Positions 16,916-29,753 of a stretch of DNA of 64,000 bases are shown piece after piece (the stretch's first letter is position 1; every line of letters begins with the position of its first letter). The notes beneath the pieces were generated by a model. The model ran no database searches. It saw only the letters and a list, made by a program, of their open reading frames with translations, and was not told the origin of the DNA. The translations under genes were made by a program, and so were the position numbers. The DNA is from Planctomycetota bacterium. GTDB lineage: Bacteria; Planctomycetota; Phycisphaerae; Tepidisphaerales; Tepidisphaeraceae. The stretch is from NCBI GenBank assembly GCA_023417885.1, contig JAEZED010000121.1:8533-72532 (forward strand). The letters run 5' to 3'.

Positions 16916-17515
16916 GTGTCCGTCGGCGCCCGTACCGCCAGTGAATCGCAGGGCATGCCTGCCGTGGCTTCCCGCCAGGTTCGCATGCTCGTCGTGGATG
17001 ATGATGACATCTTCCGCACCCGCCTCCAGAAGGCGCTGGGCGCGCGGGGGATCGAAACCTTCGCCGCTCCCAACGCCCACGAGGCGCGGCAGTTGGCGCG
17101 GGAGGTGCGTCCACACTGGGCGCTGGTCGACCTGCGCATGCCCGGCATGGGAGGCCTGGAACTCGTCCGCGCGCTCCATGAGTTGGACGAGGAGATGCAG
17201 ATCGTCGTCCTCACCGGCTACGGCACCATCGCGACCGCCGTCGAGGCCGTCCGCGCCGGCGCCGCCGATTACCTCACCAAGCCCGTGGACACCGACCAGA
17301 TCCTCGCCGCGTTCGACAAGGCCAAGGGGGCCGAGTCGGAGGAGCCGGTCCTGGGCGCCGACGGGCAGACGCCGAGCCTGGCGCGCGTTGAGTGGGATTA
17401 CATCCATCGCGTCCTGTCGGACTGCGGGGGCAACATCAGCCAGGCGGCGCGCAAGCTCGGCATCCACAGACGAAGCCTTCAGCGCAAGCTCCAGAAGCTT
17501 CCGCCGCTCGAGTGA
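16916..17515 (+). CDS. regA: RegA/PrrA/ActR-type response regulator
   Basis: 199 residues: a receiver domain (about 22-140) with acidic pair D29-D30, phospho-acceptor D72 (ALVDLRMPG), T and K at LTGYGT and LTKPVD, then a Fis-type helix-turn-helix (NISQAARKLGIHRRSLQRKL) at the C-terminus, which is the RegA/PrrA pattern. The GTG start has a clear AAAGGAG seven bases upstream. It is the partner of the kinase just before it. A RegA-like DNA box lies about 105 bases after its stop, upstream of actA. Compared with proteobacterial RegA it has about 20 extra N-terminal residues. Confidence 0.92.
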   Translation: MSVGARTASESQGMPAVASRQVRMLVVDDDDIFRTRLQKALGARGIETFAAPNAHEARQLAREVRPHWALVDLRMPGMGGLELVRALHELDEEMQIVVLTGYGTIATAVEAVRAGAADYLTKPVDTDQILAAFDKAKGAESEEPVLGADGQTPSLARVEWDYIHRVLSDCGGNISQAARKLGIHRRSLQRKLQKLPPLE

Positions 17516-17544
17516 CGCGTTTCGACGCGGATCAAATTGACGCA

Positions 17545-17571
17545 GGCGGGCCCGCGCGTGCCGGGCCCGCC
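17545..17571 (+). terminator. Rho-independent terminator after regA
   Basis: GGCGGGCCCG (17545-17554) pairs perfectly with CGGGCCCGCC (17562-17571) around a 7-base loop, followed by a short T-containing tract (GCTTCATTT). It lies 30 bases after the regA stop and separates the regulatory genes from the respiratory operon. Confidence 0.75.
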
Positions 17572-17620
17572 GCTTCATTTGACCTTGCCTGTGGGAGAAG
17601 CGCGCCATCGGCGCCGGCCA

Positions 17621-17637
17621 TGCGACGGATTGCCGCA
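17621..17637. promoter_or_regulatory. RegA/PrrA-like binding box
   Basis: On the minus strand it reads TGCGGC, five bases, GTCGCA. This is an imperfect dyad with the GCGGC-N5-GTCGC half-site pattern that I recall for RegA, PrrA and RegR operators. It is centred about 64 bases upstream of the predicted start of the act operon and 21 bases before the -35 element. The consensus is from memory and binding is inferred. Confidence 0.5.
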
Positions 17638-17657
17638 TTGTGCGAATGTTACGTTGG

Positions 17658-17686
17658 TTGCCGCCGCACCGATGTGACGCTGTAAT
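17658..17686 (+). promoter_or_regulatory. Sigma-70-type promoter of the act/cox operon
   Basis: TTGCCG at 17658-17663, a 17-base spacer, then TGTAAT at 17681-17686 (five of six matches to TATAAT). The predicted start is about 17693, leaving a leader of about 74 bases before actA. It sits between the regA terminator and the first respiratory gene. Confidence 0.5.
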
Positions 17687-17766
17687 AGCCCGCGCCACTC
17701 ACCGGGTGGCCCGTTGCATCCGCGCAGGCGCCGCGCCTTGCGCTCGCGTACGCGTTTCATGACCCC

Positions 17767-18555
17767 ATGAGCGACCCCTCCGCCACGCCCAATCCGGCAC
17801 CACGCGACGACTCCCACGTCCCGCCCGCGCCCCCCGCGGGACCTCGCCCGCGAAACCGGTTCGTCTTCCCACGCTGGGCCAACTTCCTCCTGCCGGTGAT
17901 CCTCATCATGGGTCTCGGCGGGGCGCTGTATGTGCCGACCTTCATGGGCCTGGCACTCAACCCCCACACGCTCAACGTGGGGTACCAGCCGGATCAGCCG
18001 ATCGAGTACAGCCATGCGCTGCACGTCGGGCAGCTCGGCATGGATTGCCGGTATTGCCATACGACCGTCGACAAGGCCCAGTTCGCCGCGATCCCGCCGA
18101 CGCAGACCTGCATGAACTGCCACACCGGCATCGCGAGCCAGAGTGCCAAGCTCCGCGATCTCCGGGCCTCCTGGGTCAGCGGCGAGCCGATCCAGTGGGT
18201 CAAGGTGCACGATCTTCCGGGCTGGGCCTACTTCAACCACTCGGCCCACATCAACAAGGGCGTCGGCTGTTACAGCTGTCACGGGCGCGTCGACCAGATG
18301 GAAATCGTCTTCCAGGCCGAGCCGCTGAACATGGCCTGGTGCCTGGAGTGCCACCGCCAGCCTGAGCGGTTCCTGCGGCCCAAGGACCAGGTCACCAGCA
18401 TGACCTACCACCTCGCCCGCGGGCCCAACGACCTCCAGGTGCGCGACGGGGAGAGCCTCGAGCAGGCCCAGCTCCGCGTCGGACTGGAGCTCAAGGAGCA
18501 GTACGGCATCCGCGATCGGCGGTACATGGAAGCCTGTTCCACCTGCCACCGGTAG
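17767..18555 (+). CDS. actA: Alternative complex III subunit A, pentaheme cytochrome c
   Basis: 262 residues: a proline-rich cytoplasmic start, one membrane anchor (about 38-62), then a periplasmic domain with exactly five CXXCH heme sites (CRYCH, CMNCH, CYSCH, CLECH, CSTCH). This is the five-heme subunit of the quinol:cytochrome c/oxidase oxidoreductase and should pass electrons outward from the quinol-oxidising subunits. It is the first gene of a co-directional run of about 16 kb. The ATG is 74 bases after the predicted transcription start. Confidence 0.94.
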   Translation: MSDPSATPNPAPRDDSHVPPAPPAGPRPRNRFVFPRWANFLLPVILIMGLGGALYVPTFMGLALNPHTLNVGYQPDQPIEYSHALHVGQLGMDCRYCHTTVDKAQFAAIPPTQTCMNCHTGIASQSAKLRDLRASWVSGEPIQWVKVHDLPGWAYFNHSAHINKGVGCYSCHGRVDQMEIVFQAEPLNMAWCLECHRQPERFLRPKDQVTSMTYHLARGPNDLQVRDGESLEQAQLRVGLELKEQYGIRDRRYMEACSTCHR

Positions 18556-18638
18556 CGTGCCGCCTCGGGACGACTGATCCGCAAATCGGTGATTCCTGAG
18601 TGACGGGTGATCGCCAGCCACACGACCGAACCTCTTCA

Positions 18639-21890
<3,252 letters not shown>

Positions 21891-21956
21891 AACGGACATG
21901 GCCCGCTCCGCCCCCGGGCGCTCGGGCACGCTGATTGACGACACAGCCCACAGCTC

Positions 21957-23531
21957 ATGGCGACCATCGACACCAGTTCCGACATCGCACGCGTGCGCGG
22001 CTACGACCGCAGCGACGGGTTTCTCGTCGAGGAGGCCGGTCCGCCGGCCCTCTCCTTCGAGGAGCGCAACCGCGAGGTCGACAACACGTGGGACGACCCG
22101 ACCCGTCGGGCGCCCCTGGTCGTCAACCACCGCACCTTCCGCGACGTCACCGACACCGTCACCGACTTCACCCTCTCCCGCCCCGACTGGCCGTGGATCC
22201 TGGGCTTCCTGATCTGCGCCGGAATCACCGGCGTCTTCCTCTTCGGAAGCCTGGTCTACCTGATCCTCACGGGCGTGGGCGTCTGGGGGAACAACGTCCC
22301 CGCCGCCTGGGGCTGGCCGATCGTGAACTTCGTGTTCTGGGTCGGCATCGGCCACGCAGGCACGCTGATCAGCGCCATCCTCTTCCTGCTGCGGCAGGAC
22401 TGGCGCACCAGCATCAACCGGTTCGCCGAGGCGATGACGATCTTCGCGGTCATGTGCGCCGCCATCTACCCGGGCATCCACGTCGGCCGCCCGTGGTTCG
22501 CCTACTGGCTCTTCCCCTACCCGAACCAGATGGCGATGTGGCCGCAGTTCCGCTCGCCGCTGATGTGGGACGTCTTCGCGGTGGGCACATACGCGAGCGT
22601 GTCGGTGCTGTTCTGGTACGTGGGGATGGTGCCGGACCTTGCGACGCTGCGTGACCGGTGCCGCAACCGGATCGGGCAGGTCGCCTACGGCATCCTCAGC
22701 CTCGGCTGGAGCGGCTCGAGCCGGCACTGGTACCGGTTCGAGAAGATGTACCTGCTGCTGGCGGCCCTGGCCACGCCTCTGGTGCTGTCGGTGCACAGCG
22801 TCGTGTCGTTCGACTTCGCGGTGAGCCAGCTCCCCGGCTGGCACACGACGATCTTCCCCCCCTACTTCGTCGCGGGCGCCGTTTACGGCGGGTTCGCGAT
22901 GGTGCTGACGCTGGCGATCCCCGCGCGGCAGTGGTTCGGGCTGAAGGGCCTGATCACGCTGCGGCACATCGACAACATGTGCAAGGTGATGCTCACGACC
23001 GGCCTGATCGTGGCTTACGCGTACCTGATGGAATACTTCATCGCCTGGTACAGCGGCGTGCAGGCCGAGAGCTTCGCCTTCTGGAACCGCGCCTTCGGTA
23101 ACTACATGTGGGCGACGTGGGCGATGATCACCTGCAACGTCTTCATCCCGCAGATACTCTGGCTCAAGACGGTGCGCCGCAACGTGTGGCTCGTCCTGGT
23201 CGCCGCGATGAGCATCAACATGGGGATGTGGTTCGAGCGGTTTGTCATCATCATCACCTCGCTCACGCGCGACTACCTGCCCAGTGCCTGGGGCGACTTC
23301 GCCCCCACCTGGGTCGACGCGACGCTCTTCTTCGGAACCTTCGGGTTCTTCCTGATGAACATGCTCCTGTTCTGCAAGTTCGGCCCCATGATCGCGATGG
23401 CGGAGGTCAAGACCGTCATGCCCCAGGCCCACCGGGGCCACGGGCACCATGACACCGAGCACCCCGACCGGCACGACGAGGTCGAGCGCGCCGCCACCGG
23501 CGCCGACTACCACCCGTCGGAGTCCGTCTGA
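21957..23531 (+). CDS. actC: Alternative complex III subunit C, NrfD-like quinol subunit
   Basis: 524 residues with about ten membrane spans, of the NrfD/PsrC family. In alternative complex III the paralogous ActC and ActF are the quinol-facing membrane subunits. Recognisable blocks include [20 protein letters not shown], cut here as [13 protein letters not shown], and a final His-rich tail ([17 protein letters not shown]). It follows actB after 66 bases. The ATG at 21957 starts the charged leader [15 protein letters not shown]. Confidence 0.93.
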   Translation: MATIDTSSDIARVRGYDRSDGFLVEEAGPPALSFEERNREVDNTWDDPTRRAPLVVNHRTFRDVTDTVTDFTLSRPDWPWILGFLICAGITGVFLFGSLVYLILTGVGVWGNNVPAAWGWPIVNFVFWVGIGHAGTLISAILFLLRQDWRTSINRFAEAMTIFAVMCAAIYPGIHVGRPWFAYWLFPYPNQMAMWPQFRSPLMWDVFAVGTYASVSVLFWYVGMVPDLATLRDRCRNRIGQVAYGILSLGWSGSSRHWYRFEKMYLLLAALATPLVLSVHSVVSFDFAVSQLPGWHTTIFPPYFVAGAVYGGFAMVLTLAIPARQWFGLKGLITLRHIDNMCKVMLTTGLIVAYAYLMEYFIAWYSGVQAESFAFWNRAFGNYMWATWAMITCNVFIPQILWLKTVRRNVWLVLVAAMSINMGMWFERFVIIITSLTRDYLPSAWGDFAPTWVDATLFFGTFGFFLMNMLLFCKFGPMIAMAEVKTVMPQAHRGHGHHDTEHPDRHDEVERAATGADYHPSESV

Positions 23532-23582
23532 AGTTGAAGCCGGCCCGCGCCCGCCGGCGCAGGCCATGCAGGACCCCAACCC

Positions 23583-24209
23583 ATGACTGTCGCTAATCCA
23601 ACATTCCTGGCCAACGACATGCAGGTGTCCGACGTGGCCGTCGAGGGCGGCGGGGACGTCCTCGCCGGCGTCATGGCCGAGTACGACAACGTCGACGCCG
23701 TCTACGCCGCCGCCGAGCGCGTGCGGGACGCCGGCTACACCCGCTGGGACGTCCATTCCCCCTTCCCGATCCACGGGATCGAGCGGGCGATGGCGATCCG
23801 CCCGACGATCATCCCCTGGATCTCCCTGATCGGCGGGCTCACGGGCATGAGCATCGGCCTGGGGCTGACGATCTGGACGATGGGCCCGAGTCTGCCCGAG
23901 GCCGGCGTCTTCTCGGGTTATCCGTTCTTCAAGAGCGGCAAGCCGCTGCTGAGCCTGCCGCAGTTCATCCCGCCGATCTTCGAGTTGACGATCCTGCTGG
24001 CGGCGTTCAGCGCCGGACTGGGGATGATCCTGCTCAACGCCCTGCCGATGCTCTACAACCCGCTGTTCAAGAGCGTGCGGTTCCGGCGCGTCACGGACGA
24101 CCGCTTCTTCGTGGTGATCGACGCGACGGACCCGGTCTTCGACGAGCAGAAGACGCCGGACCTGCTCAGCGAGACCCGGCCGCTGTCTATGGAGTACGTC
24201 ATCGACTGA
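23583..24209 (+). CDS. actD: Alternative complex III subunit D
   Basis: 208 residues of the DUF3341 type found only with alternative complex III: an N-terminal soluble part containing AEYDNVDAVYAAAERVRDAG and YTRWDVHSPFPIHGIERAM, then two membrane spans (about 76-98 and 137-158) and a short soluble end (DRFFVVIDATDPVFD). Its role in the complex is structural and not well defined. It lies between actC and actE, 43 bases from the latter. Confidence 0.92.
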   Translation: MTVANPTFLANDMQVSDVAVEGGGDVLAGVMAEYDNVDAVYAAAERVRDAGYTRWDVHSPFPIHGIERAMAIRPTIIPWISLIGGLTGMSIGLGLTIWTMGPSLPEAGVFSGYPFFKSGKPLLSLPQFIPPIFELTILLAAFSAGLGMILLNALPMLYNPLFKSVRFRRVTDDRFFVVIDATDPVFDEQKTPDLLSETRPLSMEYVID

Positions 24210-24252
24210 AGCGCCGCCGTCCACCGGACCAGACGCCATCAGCAAGCCGCAC

Positions 24253-25137
24253 ATGCCTCAGAACGACTTCATCAACCGCCAGGTCAACCGGCTCATCAGC
24301 GACAACAGCCCGACGACGCTGATGGGCGCCCGAGGCATGCTGCGCTTCAACAGCATGCCGACGTGGCTGATCTACCTGATCATCGTGGCCATCGCCGCCA
24401 GCTGGGTGCCGATCGCCGGCGCGGTGCGGGCGCGCTTCGTCAACAGCAAGTCGCCGCGCGTCCACCTGATCCAGGACATGGATATCCAGCCTCGCTACGA
24501 GGCGCAGTCGAGCAACCCCGTCTTCGCCAACAACATGTCGATGCGCCCCCCGATCCCCGGTACCGTCCGGCGCGGCGGCCTGGCGCGCGACGATTTCCTC
24601 GAACTCGGCTTCACGATGACCTCCGCCCCCGCCGGGGGCGAGGCGCCGCAGGTCGAGTTCTTCGACGGCTTCCCCGAGTCCGTCACCCTCGACGCCGACT
24701 TCCTGGCCCGCGGCAAGGACCTCTACGCCCGCTACTGCTACGTCTGCCACGGTTTCGACGGATATGGCAACGGCCCGATCCACGTGCGCTCCATGCAGCG
24801 GCCGGCGAACAACGTCGGCTGGGTCCAGCCGAGCAACCTGCACGACGACGTCCGGCGCAGCCGCCCGACCGGGCACATCTACAACACCGTCAACAACGGG
24901 ATCCGAACTATGGGCGGATACGGCGCCCAGATCCCCGCTCCCGCGGATCGCTGGGCCGTCGTCGCCTACGTGAAGGCGCTCCAGCTCTCCCAGAACGCTC
25001 CGGTGGAAATGATCCCCGAGGAAATCAGGCAGAACGCGCCCGTGCGGCCGCCGACGGTCGGCGGGCGGGCGCTGGGACAAGCCACCACGCAACCGGCCGA
25101 GGACCCGACGACGTCGCCGGGCGCCGGAAGGCCCTGA
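24253..25137 (+). CDS. actE: Alternative complex III subunit E, monoheme cytochrome c
   Basis: 294 residues: an N-terminal span (about 36-53), then a cytochrome c domain with one heme site C162-YV-C165-H166 (GKDLYARYCYVCHGFDGYGNG, shown here only in part) and a likely Met ligand in a RTMGGYGAQI segment. The last 35 residues are disordered and Thr/Pro-rich. In the complex ActE relays electrons towards the oxidase. The initial MPQNDFINRQVNRLISDN stretch before the anchor is unusually long. Confidence 0.92.
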   Translation: MPQNDFINRQVNRLISDNSPTTLMGARGMLRFNSMPTWLIYLIIVAIAASWVPIAGAVRARFVNSKSPRVHLIQDMDIQPRYEAQSSNPVFANNMSMRPPIPGTVRRGGLARDDFLELGFTMTSAPAGGEAPQVEFFDGFPESVTLDADFLARGKDLYARYCYVCHGFDGYGNGPIHVRSMQRPANNVGWVQPSNLHDDVRRSRPTGHIYNTVNNGIRTMGGYGAQIPAPADRWAVVAYVKALQLSQNAPVEMIPEEIRQNAPVRPPTVGGRALGQATTQPAEDPTTSPGAGRP

Positions 25138-25189
25138 CCGCTTTGCAGACCGTCACGAAGAACCCCCGGAACGTTTAGAGGATTCATCC

Positions 25190-26701
25190 TTGGCCAGCGC
25201 AGAACACCAATCCGATGTCAACGAGCCGGTGACCCTGCCGGATTCGACGAGCCGGCGCATGCTGACGATCCTCGCCGTGCTGGCTGTCGCCGGCCTCGCC
25301 GGCGCGCTCTTCCTGGCGTTCCCGTTCAACAGCCAGGTCGGCGGCTTCACGGGAGGCATGCGCCGCTTCTTCCTCTCCTACCTGGCCGCCTACGGCTTCG
25401 TGCTCTCCATCGCGCTGGGTGGGCTTTTCTTCGTGATGCTCCAGCACGTCACCCGCGCCGGCTGGAGCGTCAACGTGCGACGCATCCCCGAGGCGCTGGC
25501 CAACACGATGCCGGCCCTGGCGGTCCTGAGCATCCCGATCCTCCTGACGCTCCTGTTCCCCGGCTACAGCGGCGCTCCCACGCTCTACCCGTGGGCCGCA
25601 AGCGTCCAGGCCGAGCATGCCAGCGCGGAGGAGGCCGCCATCCCCGGGCAGGACGACCAGGTTCCGGAGATCCGCTCCGCCGGCCCCGCCGCCGAGCCGT
25701 CGCAGGCGGGCGCTTCGGAGGGACTGACCGGCTTCGACACGCCCCTGCTGACGCGCGAGGCGATGACCGTCGCCCACGCCAAGCGCCACCTCGAGTACGA
25801 CGCGCTCACGAAGCACAAGGCTCCCTACCTCAACCGGCCTTTCTTTGCGCTGCGGATCGTCATCTACTTCGGGGTCTGGATCGCCATCGCCGCCTTTTAC
25901 TGGCGCAACAGCGTGCTCCAGGACCGCACCGGCGACCCGGCGCTGACCACCCGGATGCAGAAGTGGGCGCCGCTGTGCATCCTGGCCTACGCCTTCACGG
26001 TCACGGGCGCCGCCTTCGACCTCTGGATGAGCATCGACCCTCACTTCTTCAGCACGATCTGGGCAGTCTACATCTTCGCCGGCGGCGTGCTCGGCTCGCT
26101 CGCCGTCATCATCCTGATCTACGAGATGCTCCAGGGCGCCGGCTTCCTGAAGGGGGCGGTGAGCCGCGAGCACTTCCACGACCTGGGCAAGCTCCTCTTC
26201 GCCTTCGTCTTCTTCTGGGGTTACATCGCCTTCAGCCAGTTCCTGCTGATCTGGTACGCGAACATCCCGGAGACGACCTACTGGTTCGGCGTCCGCGGCG
26301 CCACCACCGTGAGCGCCAATCTCGGCTTCGGCGCCTGGCCCAGCGATCCCATGGCCGCCGCCCCCGTCGGGTGGTGGGCGGTGGTGAGCCTGATCCTGCT
26401 CTTCGGCCACCTGCTGATCCCGTTCGGCGGGCTGCTCAGCCGGCACCCGAAGCGCCGGCTCGGGCTGCTGGCGTTCTGGGCCGTCTGGATGCTTGTCATG
26501 CACTACATCGACCACTACTGGCTGATCATGCCCGAGGCGATGGTCGGCAGCTGGGCGGTCATCCCGCTTCCCGAAATCGCCTGCCTGCTGTTCATGGTCG
26601 GCGCGGTCGGGGCCTACTTCGTCTGGACGCTCTCCCGCGCCGCGATCCGGCCCGTGGCCGACCCGCGTGTCCACGAGTCGATGGCGTTCCACAACATCTG
26701 A
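25190..26701 (+). CDS. actF: Alternative complex III subunit F, NrfD-like
   Basis: 503 residues with about ten membrane spans, shorter than but paralogous to ActC. It starts with TTG preceded by GAGG at suitable spacing; the N-terminus (ASAEHQSDVNEPVTLPDS) is polar. A soluble loop of about 60 residues lies between the third and fourth spans (about 145-215). It ends the six-gene act set in the order A-B-C-D-E-F. Confidence 0.92.
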   Translation: MASAEHQSDVNEPVTLPDSTSRRMLTILAVLAVAGLAGALFLAFPFNSQVGGFTGGMRRFFLSYLAAYGFVLSIALGGLFFVMLQHVTRAGWSVNVRRIPEALANTMPALAVLSIPILLTLLFPGYSGAPTLYPWAASVQAEHASAEEAAIPGQDDQVPEIRSAGPAAEPSQAGASEGLTGFDTPLLTREAMTVAHAKRHLEYDALTKHKAPYLNRPFFALRIVIYFGVWIAIAAFYWRNSVLQDRTGDPALTTRMQKWAPLCILAYAFTVTGAAFDLWMSIDPHFFSTIWAVYIFAGGVLGSLAVIILIYEMLQGAGFLKGAVSREHFHDLGKLLFAFVFFWGYIAFSQFLLIWYANIPETTYWFGVRGATTVSANLGFGAWPSDPMAAAPVGWWAVVSLILLFGHLLIPFGGLLSRHPKRRLGLLAFWAVWMLVMHYIDHYWLIMPEAMVGSWAVIPLPEIACLLFMVGAVGAYFVWTLSRAAIRPVADPRVHESMAFHNI

Positions 26702-26755
26702 TTTCCGCACTCCCCTGACTCCGGCAAGTTGGCCAAAGAACACACACAAGACTCC

Positions 26756-27247
26756 ATGGCCGTCAGACAAGACATCAACGTCGGGCTCATCGCCTTCGTC
26801 GGGCTGGTCGGCTCGATCCTGCTGCTCATCGCCGTCTGGGGCACGCAGGGCTGGTTCGCCTACGAGGTGCAGCTCCTCAATCAGAAGCGCTTCGAGACCG
26901 ACCGGAACCTCGACTGGCTCGCCCTCCGCAACGAGCAGTACGCCAACATCGGCGACGACGTGGGCAACACCACGATCTTCGCCGTCGCCGAGGAGCCGAC
27001 CATGTCCTACCGCTTCCTGTCGGAGAAGCGCGACGTCGCCGGCATCCCCATCCACGAGGCCATGGCCCGCCTGGCGAGCCAGCACGGCGGGAGCCAGTTC
27101 ACCGCCGACCAGATGCGGGCGGCCGATCGCGAGCACGCGACCATCGTCAACGAGGTGTACAAGGACTACATGACGCCGGGCCTGGTCACCGTTGAAAGGG
27201 CCGCCCCTTCCGGCGCGCAGACGCGCCCCGCGGGCGGCGGAGCCTGA
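26756..27247 (+). CDS. Single-pass protein between ActF and Sco, unknown
   Basis: 163 residues: one N-terminal span (about 9-29, LIAFVGLVGSILLLIAVWGTQ), then a soluble domain with a helix-rich middle (RFLSEKRDVAGIPIHEAMARL) and a disordered Ala/Gly tail. An in-frame TTG at 26729 could add nine residues. Small orphan proteins at this place in act-cox loci of Planctomycetota may be accessory or assembly factors; that is inference from position alone. No heme or metal motif is present. Confidence 0.75.
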   Translation: MAVRQDINVGLIAFVGLVGSILLLIAVWGTQGWFAYEVQLLNQKRFETDRNLDWLALRNEQYANIGDDVGNTTIFAVAEEPTMSYRFLSEKRDVAGIPIHEAMARLASQHGGSQFTADQMRAADREHATIVNEVYKDYMTPGLVTVERAAPSGAQTRPAGGGA

Positions 27248-27316
27248 TCCGCCGCGGGCAAGTTGACGCAGCGATGCACCGCAGGCGCGGGCCGATGCCC
27301 GTACCATTGGGTTGCC

Positions 27317-28333
27317 ATGAGAAATCTGCACTCCAGTCGTCTCCTCGTTACGGCCGCCACCGCCCTGCTGGCGGTGGTCGTGGCCGTCACGCCGGCGCGC
27401 GCGCAGGAGCAGGTGCCGGGCACGCCGCGCACGCCGGGGTCGGAAATACCGACGGACTACGTTCCGCCGGTGCTCGAGGAAGCGCGGCAGGCCGCGGGCA
27501 TCGACGACAAGACGGGGCAGGTCGCCCCGCTGGACGTCGAGCTGACCGACTCCTGGGGACGCCCGGTGCGCCTCGGAGACTACTTCGACGGCGAGCGCCC
27601 CGTCGTGATCCAGATGGCCTACTACCGCTGCCCGAAGCTCTGCGGCGAGATCAGCCAGGGCATGGTGCGGTCCATGAAGGCGCTGGCCCAGGAGCTGCGC
27701 ATCGGGCGCGACTACGAGGTGCTCACGATCAGCTTCGACACCCGGGAGACGCCGGAGATCGCCTCCGCCAACCACGCCGCGGTGGTGGAGGTGCTCAGCC
27801 GCGTCGCTCCGCGCGAGGATGTTCGCGACGGCTGGACGTTCCTCGTCGGCGACGACGAGAACATCGCCCGGCTCACCGACGGGCTCGGCTACCGCTTCGG
27901 CTGGATCGAGGAAGCGCAGCAGTACAGCCACCCCGCCGCCATCATCGTCTGCACGCCGGACGGGAAGATCAGCCGATACCTCTACGGCGCCAGCTACGAC
28001 GCGCCGACCGTTCGCCTGAGCCTCATCGACGCAAGCCAGGGCACGATCACGCCGAGCCTGAAGGACATCTTCATCCTGAGCTGCTTCGACTTCGATCCGG
28101 TGGTCGGCAAGTACACCGCGACCGCCTACACGCTCATGCGGATCGCGGGCGTCACAACGGTGCTGGTGCTGGCCAGCGTCATCGGGTTCCTGCTGATCGC
28201 CGAGAAGCGCGGCAGGCTCCGGCGCCACAAGTACGCCGGCACGCCAGCCGATGAGGTCGCGCCGGCACAGGAGACGTTCCCGGGCGATGAAGGCGAGGCG
28301 CGCCGTCCGCCGCGCACTGCGTTCAGCGGGTAG
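27317..28333 (+). CDS. SCO1/SenC/PrrC-family copper chaperone
   Basis: 338 residues: a signal peptide (to about residue 28, ending ARA), a thioredoxin-like domain with copper ligands C105 and C109 (RCPKLCGE) and H205 (QYSHPAA), then, unusually, a C-terminal membrane span (about 276-298) and a basic tail. Such proteins load CuA into subunit II of cytochrome oxidase; that gene follows within 50 bases. The start at 27317 gives a clean signal peptide; the frame is open 54 bases further up. Confidence 0.92.
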   Translation: MRNLHSSRLLVTAATALLAVVVAVTPARAQEQVPGTPRTPGSEIPTDYVPPVLEEARQAAGIDDKTGQVAPLDVELTDSWGRPVRLGDYFDGERPVVIQMAYYRCPKLCGEISQGMVRSMKALAQELRIGRDYEVLTISFDTRETPEIASANHAAVVEVLSRVAPREDVRDGWTFLVGDDENIARLTDGLGYRFGWIEEAQQYSHPAAIIVCTPDGKISRYLYGASYDAPTVRLSLIDASQGTITPSLKDIFILSCFDFDPVVGKYTATAYTLMRIAGVTTVLVLASVIGFLLIAEKRGRLRRHKYAGTPADEVAPAQETFPGDEGEARRPPRTAFSG

Positions 28334-28379
28334 GCGGCGAAGGATGCACGATTACCGAAGGTTCCCACGAGCAAGATCC

Positions 28380-29702
28380 ATGAAGCTGCTGAAGAGGACA
28401 TTGGTGGCGGTGCTGCTGGCGGGGCTTCCCTGCCTGGCCGGCTTCACCCAGGATGCGCCCGGGACGGCGCCGGCGGGGACGCCGCAGCAGCCCCCCGCGC
28501 CCGTCGACAGCCAGGCGACCGGCGAGTCGGCGGATGCCGACGACCCGGACGCCCAGCGCTCGGCCATGATCGACGCGATCATGGAGGAGATGGAGCTCCC
28601 GCCCCAGCAGGACACCGGGACGATCAATCCCCATGACTGGTTCGTGCCGCAGGCGGCCGCCGAGACCGCGGGCGCCACCGACGGCGTGCTCGGCTTCATC
28701 AACTTCATCACCGCCTTCTTCACGATCCTGATCCTGGGGCTGATGATCTACTTCGTGATCCGCTACCGCCGGCGGGAGCCGGACGAGGCGGATCCGGAGG
28801 GGGTCGCCTCCCACTCGACGACCCTCGAGCTGACCTGGACGATCATCCCCACCTGCATCGTCCTGGTCATGTTCGCCCTGGGCTTCCGCGACTTCCTGAA
28901 CCAGACGGTGAGCCCGCCGAACGCCCGGGAGATCCAGGTCCTGGGGCGCATGTGGAGCTGGCAGTTCACGTATCCCAACGGCGCGATCAGCTCCGACCTC
29001 CACCTTCGCCGCGGCGAGCCGGTCCGATTCGTGCTCTCCAGCTCCGACGTGATCCACAGCTTCTTCGTGCCCGCCTGGCGGCTGAAGAAGGACGTGGTGC
29101 CGGGCCGCTTCAACCAGATGTGGGCCACGCCCACGACGGAGGGGGTCTTCGAGATCTTCTGCACCGAGTACTGCGGCACCAATCACTCGCGCATGATCGC
29201 AAAGCTTTTCGTTTATGACGAGGAGCGCTTCGACGACTGGTTCGCCAGGGTCGTCAACATCTACGAGAATCCCTTCACCGGCGAGTCGTATCCGCTGGAG
29301 CAGGTGGGCGCCGCCCTCTACACGGGCCGCGGCTGCATCGGCTGCCACAGCACCGACGGAAGCATCCAGCAGGCCCCCTCCTGGAAGAACCTCTGGCAGG
29401 CGGAGCGGAACCTCGCCGACGGCACCACCCGGGTGGCCGACGAGGCGTACATCCGGCAGAGCATTCTCCAGCCCTCCTCGCAGATCGTGCAGGGATGGGG
29501 CGCGTCGATGCCCAGCTATGCCGGCCAGCTCGATGAGCGCGACATGAGTGCGATCATCGCCTACATCAGGACGCTCAGCGACGATTCGGCGGAGGTCGGG
29601 GAGACGGGCGAAACCGTCACCCCGGCCGACTCCCAGAGCCTGGGCGGCGAGGATCCGCGCGGGCCGGGCAGCGGGCAGACGCAGGAGCAGCGGGAGGAGT
29701 AA
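28380..29702 (+). CDS. coxB: Cytochrome c oxidase subunit II with fused cytochrome c (caa3)
   Basis: 440 residues: signal or first hydrophobic segment, two membrane spans (around 115 and 160), a CuA cupredoxin domain with ligands in VIHSFF and C261-TEY-C265, H269 and M272, then a cytochrome c domain with C319-IG-C322-H323 and a MPSYAG methionine. The fused heme domain marks a caa3-type oxidase that can accept electrons directly from a complex such as ActABCDEF. The N-terminus contains a possible lipobox (LAGLPC). The start at 28380 is chosen over an in-frame ATG at 28344. The tail is disordered and acidic. Confidence 0.94.
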   Translation: MKLLKRTLVAVLLAGLPCLAGFTQDAPGTAPAGTPQQPPAPVDSQATGESADADDPDAQRSAMIDAIMEEMELPPQQDTGTINPHDWFVPQAAAETAGATDGVLGFINFITAFFTILILGLMIYFVIRYRRREPDEADPEGVASHSTTLELTWTIIPTCIVLVMFALGFRDFLNQTVSPPNAREIQVLGRMWSWQFTYPNGAISSDLHLRRGEPVRFVLSSSDVIHSFFVPAWRLKKDVVPGRFNQMWATPTTEGVFEIFCTEYCGTNHSRMIAKLFVYDEERFDDWFARVVNIYENPFTGESYPLEQVGAALYTGRGCIGCHSTDGSIQQAPSWKNLWQAERNLADGTTRVADEAYIRQSILQPSSQIVQGWGASMPSYAGQLDERDMSAIIAYIRTLSDDSAEVGETGETVTPADSQSLGGEDPRGPGSGQTQEQREE

Positions 29703-29753
29703 CCTCCCTCCCCCAAAGGCAACGAGCAGTACCGAAGACCAACGGGTAACGCA

